Positions 23,101-32,700 of a stretch of DNA of 64,000 bases are shown here, one piece after another. The DNA is from Yamagishiella unicocca (taxonomy: Eukaryota > Chlorophyta > Chlorophyceae > Chlamydomonadales > Volvocaceae). Under the pieces are notes generated by a model that made no database searches, was not told the origin of the DNA, and saw nothing but the letters and a program-made list of their open reading frames with translations. The stretch covers positions 496,001-560,000 of the forward strand of contig BDSL01000063.1 in assembly GCA_003116995.1 (NCBI GenBank), read 5' to 3'. Position numbers and translations under genes: made by a program. The number at the start of each line of letters is the position of its first letter. Position 1 is the first letter of the stretch.

Positions 23101-23913
23101 GTGGCCGCTCAGGGATCAGCCCGCGGACTGCTACAGGGAGGGACTTGCGTACGACAGCTAGCTATCGGGCGGTGCGCTAGCACCAGCACCACAATGCACT
23201 CCGCCTGCGGGCTTTGTCGTACTGCCGGTCCGCCGTTGCCGCCGCCGGTCCGCCTGCCTCTACCTGTCCTCGTCGTCTTGCCATTGCCCCCAGCAGCCAC
23301 GGTACGGTGGCAAGACCCTGCGCGTTCCTGACGTGCACTGCATCCCCCACACGAACACCTTCGACGGCCTGTTGGATCTGAGTGCGCAAGAACCCGGCAC
23401 CTGCTGGCGCTGACCCCGTCCCGCCCTCACACACCCATTAGGCACCCTCACACACCCCTACCTGCTCCGCATGCAACAGGGCCTCCGAGCACCAACAACC
23501 CTGCCAGCCGCGCTGCAACGCACACCAGCTGCAACACCTGCCCGCTCACGCCCGAAGAGGGGCTCATGACGGTGGCCATTGAGCCTTTCGCGGAACCCCA
23601 GGCCGCTGGCAGCCTGCCGCGGGAGCAGTCGCAGTGGGGCCCCACAGGGCCCCGACGTGGGCGGCCCACATCAGGGAGCCCGGTGAGCCCCAGTGCAGCG
23701 GGGGCGGCCGCCGGCGGCGCCGACTTGTACGGCTGGGGTGGCACTGGCGACGGCGGCGGCGGCGGTCGCGTGAGGCGTGTCGACAGCGGCAGTAGCAGCG
23801 GAACCGCCAGGGTGGGTATCGCTGCGCGTCCGCTGCAGGCCCTCAGCCTGGGGTCCTTCCAGCTCAAGGGTATTCCCGAGCTGATGGAGCTGATGGAGCT
23901 CCGGTGGGGATGA
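4714..23913 (+). CDS. gene 1: receptor-type class III nucleotidyl cyclase with C1 and C2 domains
   Basis: Multi-exon gene for a protein of roughly 3,400 residues that should make cAMP or cGMP at a membrane. Exons I can support: 5301-5515, 5618-5793, 5841-6159 (ectodomain); 6218-6373 (transmembrane helix); 7101-7109, 7598-7717, 8129-8206, 8665-8712 (first half of C1); 8985-9181 through 17721-19206 (low-complexity insertion, then the next C1 strand); 19442-19527, 19929-20429 (end of C1); 20662-20730, 21027-21218, 21506-21793 (C2); 22140-23091, 23480-23913 (C2 insertion and end). Reading phase is continuous across nearly all junctions. C1 holds both metal-binding Asp residues (DIMNST and EGDCF). 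C2 lacks them but has the Asn and Arg of NRASR. This complementarity is known from mammalian membrane adenylyl cyclases. In C2 a Glu sits where guanylyl cyclases have Glu (VIEACEG), so the substrate may be GTP. The start codon is not established. Confidence 0.82.
5301..6159 (+). CDS. gene 1, ectodomain exons
   Basis: Three exons, 5301-5515, 5618-5793 and 5841-6159, with good splice sites (donors GTGAGT, GTGATC and GTAAGT) and unbroken phase. Recognisable-looking protein runs through them, for example YKNALKRSTRTRMAVPASGG, RYYDYTTERTLNICMERVD and IAATTAYVILLDSPAKLQI. They end about 20 residues before the transmembrane helix, so this should be the extracellular or luminal sensor. I do not recognise the fold. 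It contains several Cys residues (CTD, NIC, RMC, LRC) that could form disulphides. The ligand is unknown. Confidence 0.65.
6218..6373 (+). CDS. gene 1, transmembrane and juxtamembrane exon
   Basis: A 52-codon exon bounded by GCGCAG and GTACGA. It begins with a clear single-pass helix (VLLALVIALPVALTLVSLLL) followed by the basic stop-transfer WRQCRRTR. It then reaches the first strand of the C1 cyclase domain, GPQTTLLVT. This order (ectodomain, one helix, short basic linker, TTLLVTDI) is the usual layout of volvocine receptor-type cyclases as I know the family. It places the catalytic part in the cytoplasm. Confidence 0.85.
7101..7109 (+). CDS. gene 1, 9-base micro-exon carrying the first catalytic Asp
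   Basis: GACATCATG lies between a perfect CCCGTGCAG acceptor and a GTATGG donor and encodes Asp-Ile-Met. Without it, exon 6218-6373 ends in TTLLVT and exon 7598 starts NSTVLWE, so the metal-binding Asp of the TDI(x)NST motif is missing. With it the motif reads TTLLVTDIMNSTVLWE, and phase is kept because the exon is exactly three codons. Confidence 0.75.
7598..8712 (+). CDS. gene 1, C1 cyclase domain, first half
   Basis: Exon 7598-7717 encodes NSTVLWESIPAFAMDK through GYESATE. Exon 8129-8206 encodes GDCFILAFHAPADAARYALA, with the second metal Asp in GDC. Exon 8665-8712 encodes DQPWPSELLEHPDACE, the WPxxLL-HP segment typical of algal cyclases. All exons are whole codons with GTGNG donors. The last exon could alternatively begin at 8611 (GTAG acceptor, also in frame). 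I prefer 8665 because the matching C2 exon starts at the same place in the protein. Confidence 0.85.
7833..7895 (+). repeat. intronic short repeat, family copy A
   Basis: About 62 bases nearly identical to 49668-49730 in an intron of gene 2 (CGAAGGCTATGCACACGCTA, then TTACCGGGTCTAT and TAACCCCC). It lies in the intron between the two C1 exons at 7717 and 8129. Confidence 0.85.
8429..8477 (+). repeat. 10-bp tandem repeat GGGGCAGCTA
   Basis: About five copies in the intron before the 8665 exon. Each unit contains CAG, a potential decoy acceptor. Confidence 0.85.
8985..14202 (+). CDS. gene 1, low-complexity exons inserted in C1 (first part)
   Basis: Exons at 8985-9181, 9714-10320, 10640-10777, about 11253-12187, 12559-12761, 13033-13098, 13518-13853 and 14040-14202. 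The encoded protein is Gly, Ala, Ser, Pro, His and Gln rich, with no recognisable domain. Examples are GVGVGGGGGGGAHSP, QLGNHLQHQLMQLQSHN and an acidic patch VDEDDESEPEAA. Most junctions keep phase. The 11253 and 14040 acceptors are off by one with my choices, so those boundaries need transcript support. The segment sits inside the C1 fold between the WPSELL strand and the FRGLRVRMGLHTG strand, so it is probably a disordered loop. Confidence 0.6.
9226..9392 (+). repeat. ~21-bp tandem repeat in an intron
   Basis: Degenerate GAGCAGCCGGGGTTTGGGAT units, about seven copies, in the intron after the 8985-9181 exon. Confidence 0.8.
11101..11190 (+). repeat. intronic short repeat, family copy B
   Basis: Contains GTCTGTTCTAAACGGTTTTT, then ACGGGTCTTCC and GAAACCCCC. 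Its reverse complement recurs twice at 39895-40039, including the ATGCATGCTGGAGAACTGGG part. It lies in the intron before the 11253 exon. Confidence 0.85.
12943..12975 (+). repeat. interstitial telomere-like TTTAGGG repeat
   Basis: Three to four consecutive TTTAGGG heptamers in an intron of gene 1. Single or partial copies also occur near 24450, 24998, 47328 and 57065. TTTAGGG is the plant-type telomere unit used by some volvocine algae, whereas Chlamydomonas reinhardtii uses TTTTAGGG. Confidence 0.85.
13201..13259 (+). repeat. 17-bp tandem repeat
   Basis: Just over three copies of GGTTCCACACGGATGTT in the intron between exons 13033-13098 and 13518-13853. Confidence 0.9.
14410..16746 (+). 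CDS. gene 1, giant low-complexity exon (779 codons)
   Basis: One exon of 2,337 bases, a whole number of codons, bounded by ACGCAG and GTGCGC. It encodes Gly/Ala/Ser/Pro-rich sequence with runs of Gly, Ala and Gln (CAG repeat near 15103) and no predicted domain. Two copies of the short motif STQGYGSAA / STQGYAAGN lie near 16093 and 16198. It ends with a more ordered segment (LSVLRARLSFDDAVLARSL). It is the largest single piece of the C1 insertion. A full-length open frame with strong third-position GC bias supports coding. Confidence 0.7.
17319..19206 (+). CDS. gene 1, end of the C1 insertion and return to the cyclase fold
   Basis: Exon 17319-17414 (32 codons, AAVAIAASSAAGGGG to MDLLRQ) is followed by exon 17721-19206. 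The second opens with ISNKLMLERLSRDHQSG, continues as Ala/Gly/Ser-rich linker, contains a short ordered part (WGEFLRELFPVITLTSAHQG), and finishes in GPALAFRGLRVRMGLHTG. That last motif is the conserved strand-turn of class III cyclases (RVRMGLHTG). The exon ends after one base of a codon at a weak GTTCGG donor. The next exon supplies the other two bases, restoring HTGITNP. Confidence 0.8.
19442..20429 (+). CDS. gene 1, end of the C1 domain and C1-C2 linker
   Basis: Exon 19442-19527 encodes ITNPADCAFNPTTGSVAYTG then APLKIAKA. Exon 19929-20429 continues VSDAAAGAMILASERTLHQL and then Ala-rich linker to GVSYVQ. The TGxVxYxG and DAAxGxxxLSE-like motifs are diagnostic for algal C1 domains. The Asn and Arg that stabilise the transition state in active cyclases are absent here (LKIAKAV instead of NxxxR), so C1 alone should not be catalytic. 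Confidence 0.85.
20662..21793 (+). CDS. gene 1, C2 cyclase domain
   Basis: Exons 20662-20730 (VGRSVAITFLIVPAAQ), 21027-21218 (TLVTELDDVGTRALAQLKST to GGYVIEACEGLCLTAFHDPA) and 21506-21793 (DWPAPLLHHPQCCE to RLSYRGRVMNRASRIAYKAH). All are whole codons. The positions of the two metal Asp residues are replaced (FLIVP, CEGLC), whereas NRASR supplies the catalytic Asn and Arg. This makes C2 the partner of C1 in a composite site. Glu in VIEACEG aligns with the guanine-selecting Glu of guanylyl cyclases, and a Ser (RLSYRG) occupies the second specificity position, so the purine preference is a prediction only. Confidence 0.85.
20839..20886 (+). repeat. intronic short repeat, family copy C
   Basis: GTCTGTCCCGAACGGACTTT, then CCTTCGTACACGAGTTTTCC and TTGCAACC. 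It matches 47034-47083 in gene 2. It lies in the C2 intron just before a CCTCCTCC tract and the 21027 acceptor. Confidence 0.85.
20888..20995 (+). repeat. CCTCCT(CCG/CCA)-rich pyrimidine tract
   Basis: About 100 bases of CCTCCTCCACCG-like units immediately upstream of the 21027 acceptor. An exceptionally long polypyrimidine tract. The frames read through it are poly-Ser/Ala or poly-Gly and are not genes. Confidence 0.85.
22140..23913 (+). CDS. gene 1, C2 insertion and C-terminal exons
   Basis: Exon 22140-23091 begins VLCSRTAWSVVHSMLPGIAM, a conserved post-NRASR helix of algal cyclases. It then runs into about 280 residues of Gly-, Ala- and His-rich sequence with a run of about 18 Gly. Exon 23480-23913 joins in phase (CPLTPEEGLMTVAIEPFAEP) and ends with LSLGSFQLKGIPELMEL and a stop at 23911. 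The LG-x-LKG motif is the normal last strand of a class III cyclase, so the protein ends soon after the domain. The last codons merge into a 20-base repeat. Confidence 0.8.
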
Positions 23914-24116
23914 TGGAGCTCCCATCTGGTGGGGCTTATGGGGCTCCGATCTGGTAGGGCTTATGGGGCTCCGATTTGGTGGGGCTTATGGAGCTCCGGT
24001 GGGGCTTATGGAGCTCCGGTGGGTCTTATGGAGCTCCGGTGGGTCTTATGGAGCTCCGGTGGGGCTTATGGAGCTCCGGTGGGGCTTATGGAGCTCCGGT
24101 GGGGCTTATGGAGCTG
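23880..24116 (+). repeat. 20-bp tandem repeat overlapping the gene 1 stop
   Basis: About ten copies of TTATGGAGCTCCGGTGGGGC. The first degenerate units overlap the last codons (ATGGAGCTGATGGAGCTCCGG), so the array appears to have grown from the end of the coding region into the 3' UTR. All three frames stay open in part of it, giving spurious short ORFs. Confidence 0.85.
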
Positions 24117-24563
24117 AAGGAGCTGTTGGAGAGGGGAGGGATAGGAGGTCGCGCCCTTCTATCTGAGCATTGCTCGGATAGTGGAGGCACAGCAGCCACT
24201 GAGCATGGCGGTGCGCCGCGCCGTGTATGGTGCATTGGAAAAGATGCTTAGCTTGGCGCATGTATGGCATTTAGGAAGTGCTAAGGGCCTGCCGGGCTGG
24301 GCAGGGCTGGGCTGGAACTGTTGGAGCACGGGTCGCGTCTGCTTGAGCTGTCTGACTCGACGATGTGTACTCGATGCAGTCTGTACGCGGCGCTTCCATC
24401 CCTAGCCGCAGCAGACTGGGGGCTGTAGGGCTGCAGGTTTTGGGATTCTAGGGTTTAGGTTTTCGAGGGCTCGGGGTCGTACACGAAGCCGTGCGAGCTT
24501 TAGGAGATTGCGTGCCCGGCGCGTACGGCCCGGCGGCGGCTTACTATAGAAGGAGGAGCGGAT

Positions 24564-24568
24564 TGTAA
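24564..24568 (+). terminator. TGTAA polyadenylation signal of gene 1
   Basis: TGTAA is the canonical polyadenylation signal of Chlamydomonas and Volvox. This copy lies about 650 bases after the gene 1 stop and is the first I see on the plus strand downstream of it. Confidence 0.5.
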
Positions 24569-24569
24569 G

Positions 24570-27500
24570 GGATCGACGGTCGGTTATTTGGTTGGTTATT
24601 TGGCTGCTTGGTTAGCTCGTTGGTTGGTTGAGTTCCACCGAGACCCTTGCGAGCGGTTGGCGAATCGGTACATGGCGTCTGGTAGTACATGGAGGCGGCT
24701 GCGGCGCCATGCGCGAGAAACGAAGTGCAGGCGGAGGCGTCAGAACCAATGATGCCCTTCGGTCTTGGATATAATAGGTCCCGTTTCCTCCACGACGGAG
24801 CGCGGAGGTGGCGCCTCTTTCCTCTTGGCCGTGTGCGATATTAGGCTGCGCGCCTAGCAGTCCGGCCTAGAAGAATGCCGTACGATGCTTACATAGGAGG
24901 GGCACCGCACGTGCGCGCGGTATGCGAGCTCCAGCTGCCGTTGCGTACGACACTTGCACACCGCGCTTGGGTGCGTCGGGCGGCGTCGGGCTCTAGCATT
25001 TAGGGTTTAGATGTGCGCACGCTTGGGAGCCCGCGTACTCACTTTGCGTGTGTTCACATCGATAGCACCGGGCGCTGCCGTTCAAGGTGCGACGAGCATA
25101 GGTAGCTAGCACGGCCGCTCGTGTCCCCACACGCTTCGTCTCCATCGGGCAGGGGCTGGAATGCTGGAAAGCGCAGTGAGGTGCCGGGCGTGGGTTTATT
25201 GGTATGCGAACAGGAGCACGGTCTCCCAGCGCACCCAAGGCGTGTCTTAAGGTCACTCACCGCTTGGTTGGGCGCGTGGCCGTGTGTTAAACGCTCCGCT
25301 CAGCCCGCGTGTGTGTATGCGTGTTACATGTCTCAGCCGGGCGTGCCGCTGGCCGAGGGCAGTTGCCCTTCCCGTGTGCGTTAATGTATAGCCGAGCTGT
25401 GGTATATTGCCTGTTGTGCTCGTGTTTTTGAGTCAAGGTGGTGCGACAGCCGAATCAAGTGAGCCCGGGGGGCGCGGCACATACACCGGCACAAGCGGAG
25501 TGAGTGTGCGAGTTTCTAACTGCCACCCGATGTCCGGCCCACCGTATTGCACAGTCAGCCGCGTGCCCGCCGGCTGGGGCCCCTTCAGAAGGCACATGGG
25601 CTTAGGTATGCCTGGATGCAACTTGCTGCATGCGGTTACAGTACTGGGAATTAGGCCGTCCTATTGCCGGTACTGTCGGGATGGCCGAGAAATCCTAAGA
25701 CCCTTAACCCTAAAACCCTCAGGCCCGGTCAATGGAGACGATTGCCTGCAGCCAGCAACCATGTGTCCTGCTGTGCGGCAGCGTGAAATTCGAGCCGTGG
25801 GATGTCGGGTTGACGCGCCCCGGGCACTCGAGACCGCTGCGTCGCGCCGCGCCGCCGGGCGCCGCGATTTGCGTTGCTGCCTTGCGCAAATCTGGCTTTG
25901 CGTGTGCCTTTGCACGTGCGTGTTCGTGTTTCTGTTCGTGTGGGCATCTACGCCCCCTGGACTCTCTTGGGGGGCCGGCCGGCCCGGGCAGGGGAGCAGC
26001 ACGCATGGAACACCGCGGACGTGCAGAAACAACCGGGCTGGCGGATCGCAGCTAGTTGTGGGGTAGCAGCTAGCTGATGATGCGCACACTTCCGAACTGC
26101 GGGCAGTTGATGGCGCTGCCGTACCGTTATTGTGAGTGGGCCGCAGTAGTGTGGAGTACGTACTACGTAGTGGACTGCGACGTCCGTACGTAGTTGACGT
26201 GTATGTACGATGTCCTTCGGCTTTCGTCCTGCGTGACGTTGGGACGTGAGGAAGGAAGTAGGAATATGTACGGCGACCGCTGCAGCCAGGGCTGCGCTGG
26301 AAGTGGTTGAGCAATTGAGCGACTAAGAGCCCCTGGTTACACACTCACACTGCGCCCCAGTAAGGGCGGAGCCGCTGAACCAGATCATGGGGCGCAGTGG
26401 AAGTGGCCTCCAGGAGGATCGAGGGGGTAGTCACCAGGGTACGGGCTCCTTACCATGCTCGCCCTTCCTTACTAGAGCGTTTACTTAATGGCATGCGAGG
26501 CGCAGGCAGCGACAGGCAACGCGGCTGCCAGAGGGTGAGGACGACTGCATTGCCGGGTTGGGATGATGCGCCGTAGAGGTATGGCGCCGGACGTGCCTCA
26601 GATGCCCAGCGAGCGAGCAGGCAAGTTGGGCGGTCGCTTGGGCGATAGTTCACTGCGACGGTTGCGTGACGTACATGTCAGCAGGGACCCTTGCAATGCT
26701 GTAAATGACCTGGCCCCGGAAGGCCATACCTGGCGGCGGGCCTCCTGGGCTGTCTCGGCCAGACCAAGGTATTCACCACACAACTATGGACCCATGGTTC
26801 GGCTCCTAGCTCAGGGTAGGAATTGTATCAGGGTAGGTATCAGTGGGGCCCAGATCCCAGCCGTTCATGAAAACTCAGTCTCTGAAACAAGGCAGGACGC
26901 GCAAAGGGGGGTGGGTTGCCGAGACAGCAGCGAACAGCCCAGGTTGCGTGCAATCACGTGCAGTTGGGTCACGTGTCCAGTGAAGTCGAGCGAAGGCGAA
27001 TCCAGGACAAGAAGAGGGGCCCATATCCGTGGACTCGCCATATGGGAGCCAGGGCTGAACCCAGCAGACGCCTCGAAAGAGTCAGATAAGCCCCGAAAGG
27101 CAAAGAGACGCCACCCTGCCCACACAGCAGCCACGAACCCCCAAACGCAGCTACGGTCAACGCAGCTAAGTTACCTCTTGGTCTGGAACCCACTGTAACC
27201 GTTACAACAAGTCAACCGACTCGACGGCCGCCAGGCACCACAAAACAGACCGCCCGTCCAGAGCAGCCAAAAAGGAGGGTCGGTAAGTGGCAGGGGGACG
27301 AGCCCAGAACAGCCAAACGTTGGCAGAACAGCCAAACTTGCCAACCGCCGCGCCTACCAGTAAAAGGACGATGAGCACAAAGAAAATTACACAAATGCGA
27401 GCAGGAACACCACAGACAGCACCCCACGTGGACAAAGAGCAAGGCTCGTCGGCCCACCACTTACACAACGGAGACGTAATCGCTGGGCCTGAAGACGCTG

Positions 27501-27930
27501 CCAGGAGAGAATCGCGGTCCGGGACACCAGAGGATATTCATACATTGACGGGGGGGAGGGAGAAAAGCGGCCAGGGTTGTGATGTTATTTCCACTTCCTT
27601 CCTACTCTTTTACCGTTTCATTTCGCGACGTCCAAGCCGTCAACCCGTGGTGCCCATTCAGCTCGTGCATCCACACAAATTTGCGATGTCCGACGTTACG
27701 ATGTTACGATGTCACATCCGTACGTTCACACGGCAGGCGTCCGTCCAAGCCAGGACGCCAAGGGACACAAGTGAAAATATAACCGAAGGGATCGTGTTAT
27801 AGTGAAAATGTGACATGGCTTCTCTAGCTACCCACTTCCTGGCGCATGAGGATTCTGCGCACCAGCATGGAACGCTGGCTGGAGTCAGGGCTCGCACAGC
27901 AGCCCGCCCCGGAAGCCCCCGACGCGCTCC
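24570..27930. other. intergenic region with retroelement debris
   Basis: No convincing gene. A 219-codon open frame at 25407-26066 and its antisense partner have no motif, no codon bias and no splice sites. Two telomere-like fragments lie near 24450 and 24998. From about 26600 the sequence becomes retroelement-like, with a shared LINE-type 3' end at 27165-27207. Confidence 0.5.
27165..27207 (+). repeat. shared retroelement 3'-end repeat, copy 1
   Basis: CTTGGTCTGGAACCCACTGT followed by AACCGTTACAACAA. The reverse complement occurs at 58696-58770 and 58994-59075, and a fragment near 35046. All copies finish at ...GTTACAACAA, as expected for elements inserted by target-primed reverse transcription and sharing one 3' terminus. 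Confidence 0.7.
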
Positions 27931-28600
27931 TTGCATGGTGGCCTCTGTTCAAGCCCCGCCTGTCAGCGACCGTGGCCTTCCTCCATCGGGCAGCCTGCTG
28001 TCGCCGCATCACCCCCGGCCCCCGTGCCCAGGCCGCAGCTCATTATGCCCAGCTACGTAGCTGCCAACGCAGCTCCCTGCCCGGCGGCCGCCGTCCCCGC
28101 CCTTGTGGCGACCCAGGCGGCCATGATTCCGGGGGAGGAAGCCGACGCCACGGATGCGGCCCGCACCTGCTGTGTTAGCTGGCTGCGCACTGGCGAACGT
28201 CCCAGCCCTGTGGTCACGGCTCTTGTCCACCCACCCCGGGCCATCACCAGTGTGCCAACGCTGCACGGCCTTGTGGGCTGTTTGGTTACCACGCCTGAGC
28301 AGCTGCCGCCTCTGGTGGCAAACTACTGGAGTGCGGTCTGCCGTGCCCCCACTGTCCCTCCGGAGGCACGTGCGGCAATCCTGGCCGCCCTGCGTGCTCG
28401 CACCACGCCCATGTCGGCCGACCTGGCGGAGGCTGTTGGGGACCCCCGGGCCACAGCCGCTGAAGTCGGGAAGGCTCTCATTACCCCCCCGGCAAATCGC
28501 CTGGCTGGGGTGGCATCGCGCCGGCCTTGTCCGCCTGTCTGGTAGCTACAGACGGGTGTCGAGTGACGAAAGGCGATTGCTACTTGCGCGTGTTTGTTTG
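27931..28600 (+). pseudogene. LINE ORF2 fragment, frameshifted
   Basis: The translation resembles the linker between endonuclease and reverse transcriptase of algal L1-type non-LTR retrotransposons: LPPLVANYWSAVCRAPTVPP, then AILAALRARTTPMSADLAEA and ATAAEVGKAL. Right after this, the diagnostic PPGKSPGW-GI motif (start of the reverse transcriptase) is readable only in another frame. A one-base change in the run of C at about 28490 has broken the ORF. Downstream the palm domain is not recognisable. A dead 5'-truncated or decayed copy. Confidence 0.65.
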
Positions 28601-29734
28601 TCAATGGCCTGGCCCAGCATTTATGCCTTGCCGTTCTTCTTACGTTGTACCGGGAGTCAGCGACCGTTCCGCATAACCTGAGTATCTGCTTCCGGCAGAC
28701 TGAAATGGTACCGTAATAGTAATGTCCGCGAGGAAACGTTATTCGTGACGCAAAGTGGTTATTACAACATATCAGCAACCTCTAATGCATTTTATAAATG
28801 CAATCGTCAGGAGAGAGAGGGGCGGGCGCTTCGAGGCCGACTGCGCGAGCCGTTCAGGACTTTTTCTGGATTGCCAAGCAACAAATGTGTGCAATAGATA
28901 GCAATCCATGCAGAGAAGCTGATAAGCTTTTCGGAACGCGAAAGTTACATTGGAGCCAGAACGGCTGCAAGCGCGGAAGCGCAACCACGAGGGCCCGATG
29001 GGCCAGGCCACGATACGGATTACCGGACGAGGTCAAACAGCTCGCCACCGACCGGGAAAAAACAACAGTCGACCGAGGCCGACAGTGAGCCGGAAAGGCC
29101 AGCAGCAGCCGGAAGACGACCCCCCAAAGCAATAGCGCGAACCAAAGCAGAGCGCGCCGGCACTGGGCGCCGAAGGGGCCCCGGGTCCAGGCGCACACAA
29201 CCAACACGAGCGGCAAGCGACAGGCGGCAGGGAGATAGCAATCCCGGCCAATGAATAAATCGGGCATTCTTGTCACGGCATTCGTCCTGACGTATTCCCA
29301 GACATGTTGGAGTGGGATGCGAAACCATAGCTGAGCTTTGCGGCTTGATAGTTAAGAATAAATAGAGTGTCATGCCTTGATTAACTTACGCGGGACTGAG
29401 TCGCCCACGCCCCTGAAAGCCAGCCGACTGGAGCACTGGACCATGGCAATGCCAAAGGCAGCGCGACACATGTCAAGCTCCGCGACCGCAAAGAAATAAC
29501 TTGTAGATAACCTGCACCACAAAGGTACCGTTCGCACAAACAACAGAGGTACTGCCTAATTACTTACCGCGTTTCGGGCCGACACCGAGTAGCGTGTATG
29601 CATTTTGTTACTCGTCGAGCCTTATCCCCGTGATTTCGATCTCGCGCAGGCTGGGAAGGCTAGCGCGACAAGGACCACCGACCGGATTTGGACGTGTCGC
29701 CTCGACCGGCCAGCCGGCTGCAGGCACATAGCAG
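28601..29734. other. intergenic region, no gene seen
   Basis: Lower GC, no conserved motif and only short, hydrophobic antisense frames near 28850-29370. These are probably decayed 3' sequence of the neighbouring LINE. It should include the promoter of gene B, but I see no clear TATA box. Confidence 0.4.
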
Positions 29735-32700
29735 ATGCAGCCACAAAGCGAGCCAGACTATGAATTCATGGACTTCCTGCAAGTGTTGACCCGGCAGTCG
29801 GAGGTTGACGCCATGCAGCATCGCAGGCATGAAGGCCCGCAGCGCCCTGCAAGCGGGCCCCCCGGCGCAGCCGCAATGATGGCGGGAGAAGGAGGGGCAA
29901 TGAGACGACATAACAGCCAGAACCTCCGTTCAGCAGTGCTCCGTATGGCGGCTCAACGACCGCTCGCCAGGGCGTCTTTCGCCGCCGCTGCCGCCGCGGC
30001 TGATCCCAATGGAAATGGGGCAAGTCGACTTTGGGATAAGGCGCGCGAGATGCAGCACTCTGCCTGCCAATTTGCTACCCCGCATCTCCTCTCACCCGAC
30101 GGCCCCCACAGCGCACCCCACCAGCAAATCGTCCACGCACCAAACACCGCCGACTTTCAGCAGCAGGCAACGAACGGCGCACGGCAGCTGTCATTCCTTG
30201 CCAGCCATAACGAAGGTTTGGTGCTGACTCCGACGTCCGGACACGGCAGCACTTCAGCCTCCTGGAACACCAGCCCGGATGGAATCATCTTGCAGCACCA
30301 GCAGGAGCAGCAGCAGCAACTACAACATCAGCAGCAACTACAGCTGCAGCAGCAGCTACAGCTGCAACAGGCCCAGCAGCAGCACTTGTTGCGGAAGCAA
30401 CAACTGCAGCAAGGTCAGCAGGTTCTGCAGCAGCAACAACAACAGCAACAGGTCCTGCAACAACAGCAGCACGCAGTGCACCAACAGCAGCTGCTGCAGG
30501 ACCAACGGCAAAAACTGCTGCTCCAGCACAGGGGGGCAACTCCCGATGACGATGGCCGTACAATGGCTGTGGAGGACACTGCCCCAGCGTCGCCTCAGCT
30601 GCCGCCTGTTTCTTGGTCGCATGCGGCCCCGTTTCGCACGCTCTCCATGTTGAGCCTGGCCGGTTCATCACCATCATTGAAGCAATACCAATCCCAGCCC
30701 CAGCAGGAGTACCAGCCCCAGCAGGAGTACCAGCCCCAGCAGGAGTACCAGCCCCAGCAGGAGTACCAGCCCCAGCAGGAGTACCAGCCCCAGCAGGAGT
30801 ACCAGCCCCAGCAGGAGTACCAGCCCCAGCAACACCAGCAACACCAGCATGTGGAGGGGCGGCATTCCGGAACTAATCACTCTAACCGCATGCGGCAAGG
30901 GCAGTACCATGCGCTGCAGCCCCAGCAGACGTGGCAGCCCAGGGCGATGGGGCCGTGGACGCCTCAGCCGCAGGATGCCGCAACGACCACCGCCATTGCA
31001 GCAGCAAATCAATCCGCAGCAGCCGCATCTGCTCCCTACAACGTGTCCGCGTTAGCAGCAACCGCATCTTCAGTGCACCAGGGATTCGATGGTGGTGGTG
31101 GTGGTGGTGGCAGCAGCAATGTAACGGACGCCGCGGCACCACACCAGGGAAACTTTGCCGCAGCCGCCACCGGCACCGACAAGAACAGCGGTGCCGCACC
31201 GTTTTTAGCGTCAGGGGGGATGCCGAGGCCGAGACCGGGTACGAACACCGGCGGGACGAGCCTGGCCGGCGCACCGTCTGCATCCACCGTGCCGTTCACG
31301 CCGTATATGCCTTCGACGACCTTGCCCTCGCAACACCAGGCCCTGGGTGCGTGGCTGTGGCAGGGGCACTGCAGCGCGAGGGAAGCAAGGAAACGACACA
31401 GGGGAAAAAGGGAACGACTATTTGGGAGTTTGATTACCTGGCGTCGAGGGATTGGAAGAAAACCCTGGGCCGACATATAGAGAATGGGACCAAAAGCTAA
31501 GGCGGAAGACATAGTCGCAGCATCAGTGACGGGGCGGGTTCGATCCTGTGTGACGGCATTCATGATAAGTGCTGAGCCTAATCACGCACCTACATATTAG
31601 GCAATGGAGGTTTAGCCAGTTCACATCGGTAGCGCTGGCCGCCAAGGCACTATGCGATGCCTCCCGCATGGCGTCTGAGTGCAAGGCCTTTACAGCCGCC
31701 TCTGCGGATCTGGCCGTGGAAGGATCAGTATGAGGACACTATAACGTTTGATGCTTGGGCGCCCGTGGAGCTCGCCGTGACTCACTCTGTGGCTCACTCT
31801 TTGACTCATTTCTGTGACTCATCCTGGGACTCTTTCTGTGACTCACTCTGGAATCCGCCCAACCCCGCCACAGAGCCATTTGGCCCTGGGACCGCAGCCA
31901 TCATCACCGCAGCCGCCGGCACGTACGGCACTGTGCGCGCCAGCGGCTCGAGCGGCGCCTCGGACGGCAATCACTACCCGGACGAGCGGCACCGCAGCGG
32001 CAGCCCGTTGGACGAGCATGAGCTGGACGAAGCAGAGGACGATTTCGAGGATTATGACCCGGAAGACGACCCCGACGCCCTCCCCGTTGAGGCCGCCGCC
32101 AAACCTCGCCGGCGCGGCGTGGGGCCGGTCACAACCACAGGCGCCAGTGCGCGGCCAAAGCCCACGAAGGTTAGCGGGCGGGGTTGCGCGGGAGCCGGAG
32201 ATGCGTACCGCAACACCCGCTGCAGCAGCCCGTAGCACACGGGTTGGGAGGGATACGGATCCGCAGCGCACAGGTTGTGAGGGATACGGAGGGTGTTTGG
32301 GCAGTAGGGCGTGGGGCGGAACAGCGAAAGTGAAGGCAGGGCGCGCAGCTGATGTCCAGGCTGGGACGCGGGAGGCACTCTGTTTCACCCCAATCCATCG
32401 CCCCTCGCGCCGATGGGGCTGCACTGCGCCTGGACCTACATTTCGCCCACTGAGCTCACGCCCGAAAGCTGCAGTTCGCTACGTGACCCCACCCTCGAAC
32501 TTACCCCTCAGCCGCCGTCCTCGCCGCCGCTGCCGCAGGCGTGTGGTCGCGCCCGTGTCGCGCGTGACCCGGCAGCACCCCGCTACCGCGATCGACGTCG
32601 GGTGAGCGGAGCGCTGTGTCCGTGTGGGGCGCCCGGTGTTGCCTAATGAGGCGCAACCAGGGCGGAGTGGGGTTTTGGGGGTTCACTGTTTTCATTCTGC

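Noticed and set aside
25407..26066. 219-codon plus ORF as a gene
   Set aside because: No motif, no domain-like composition, equally open antisense strand and no supporting signals.
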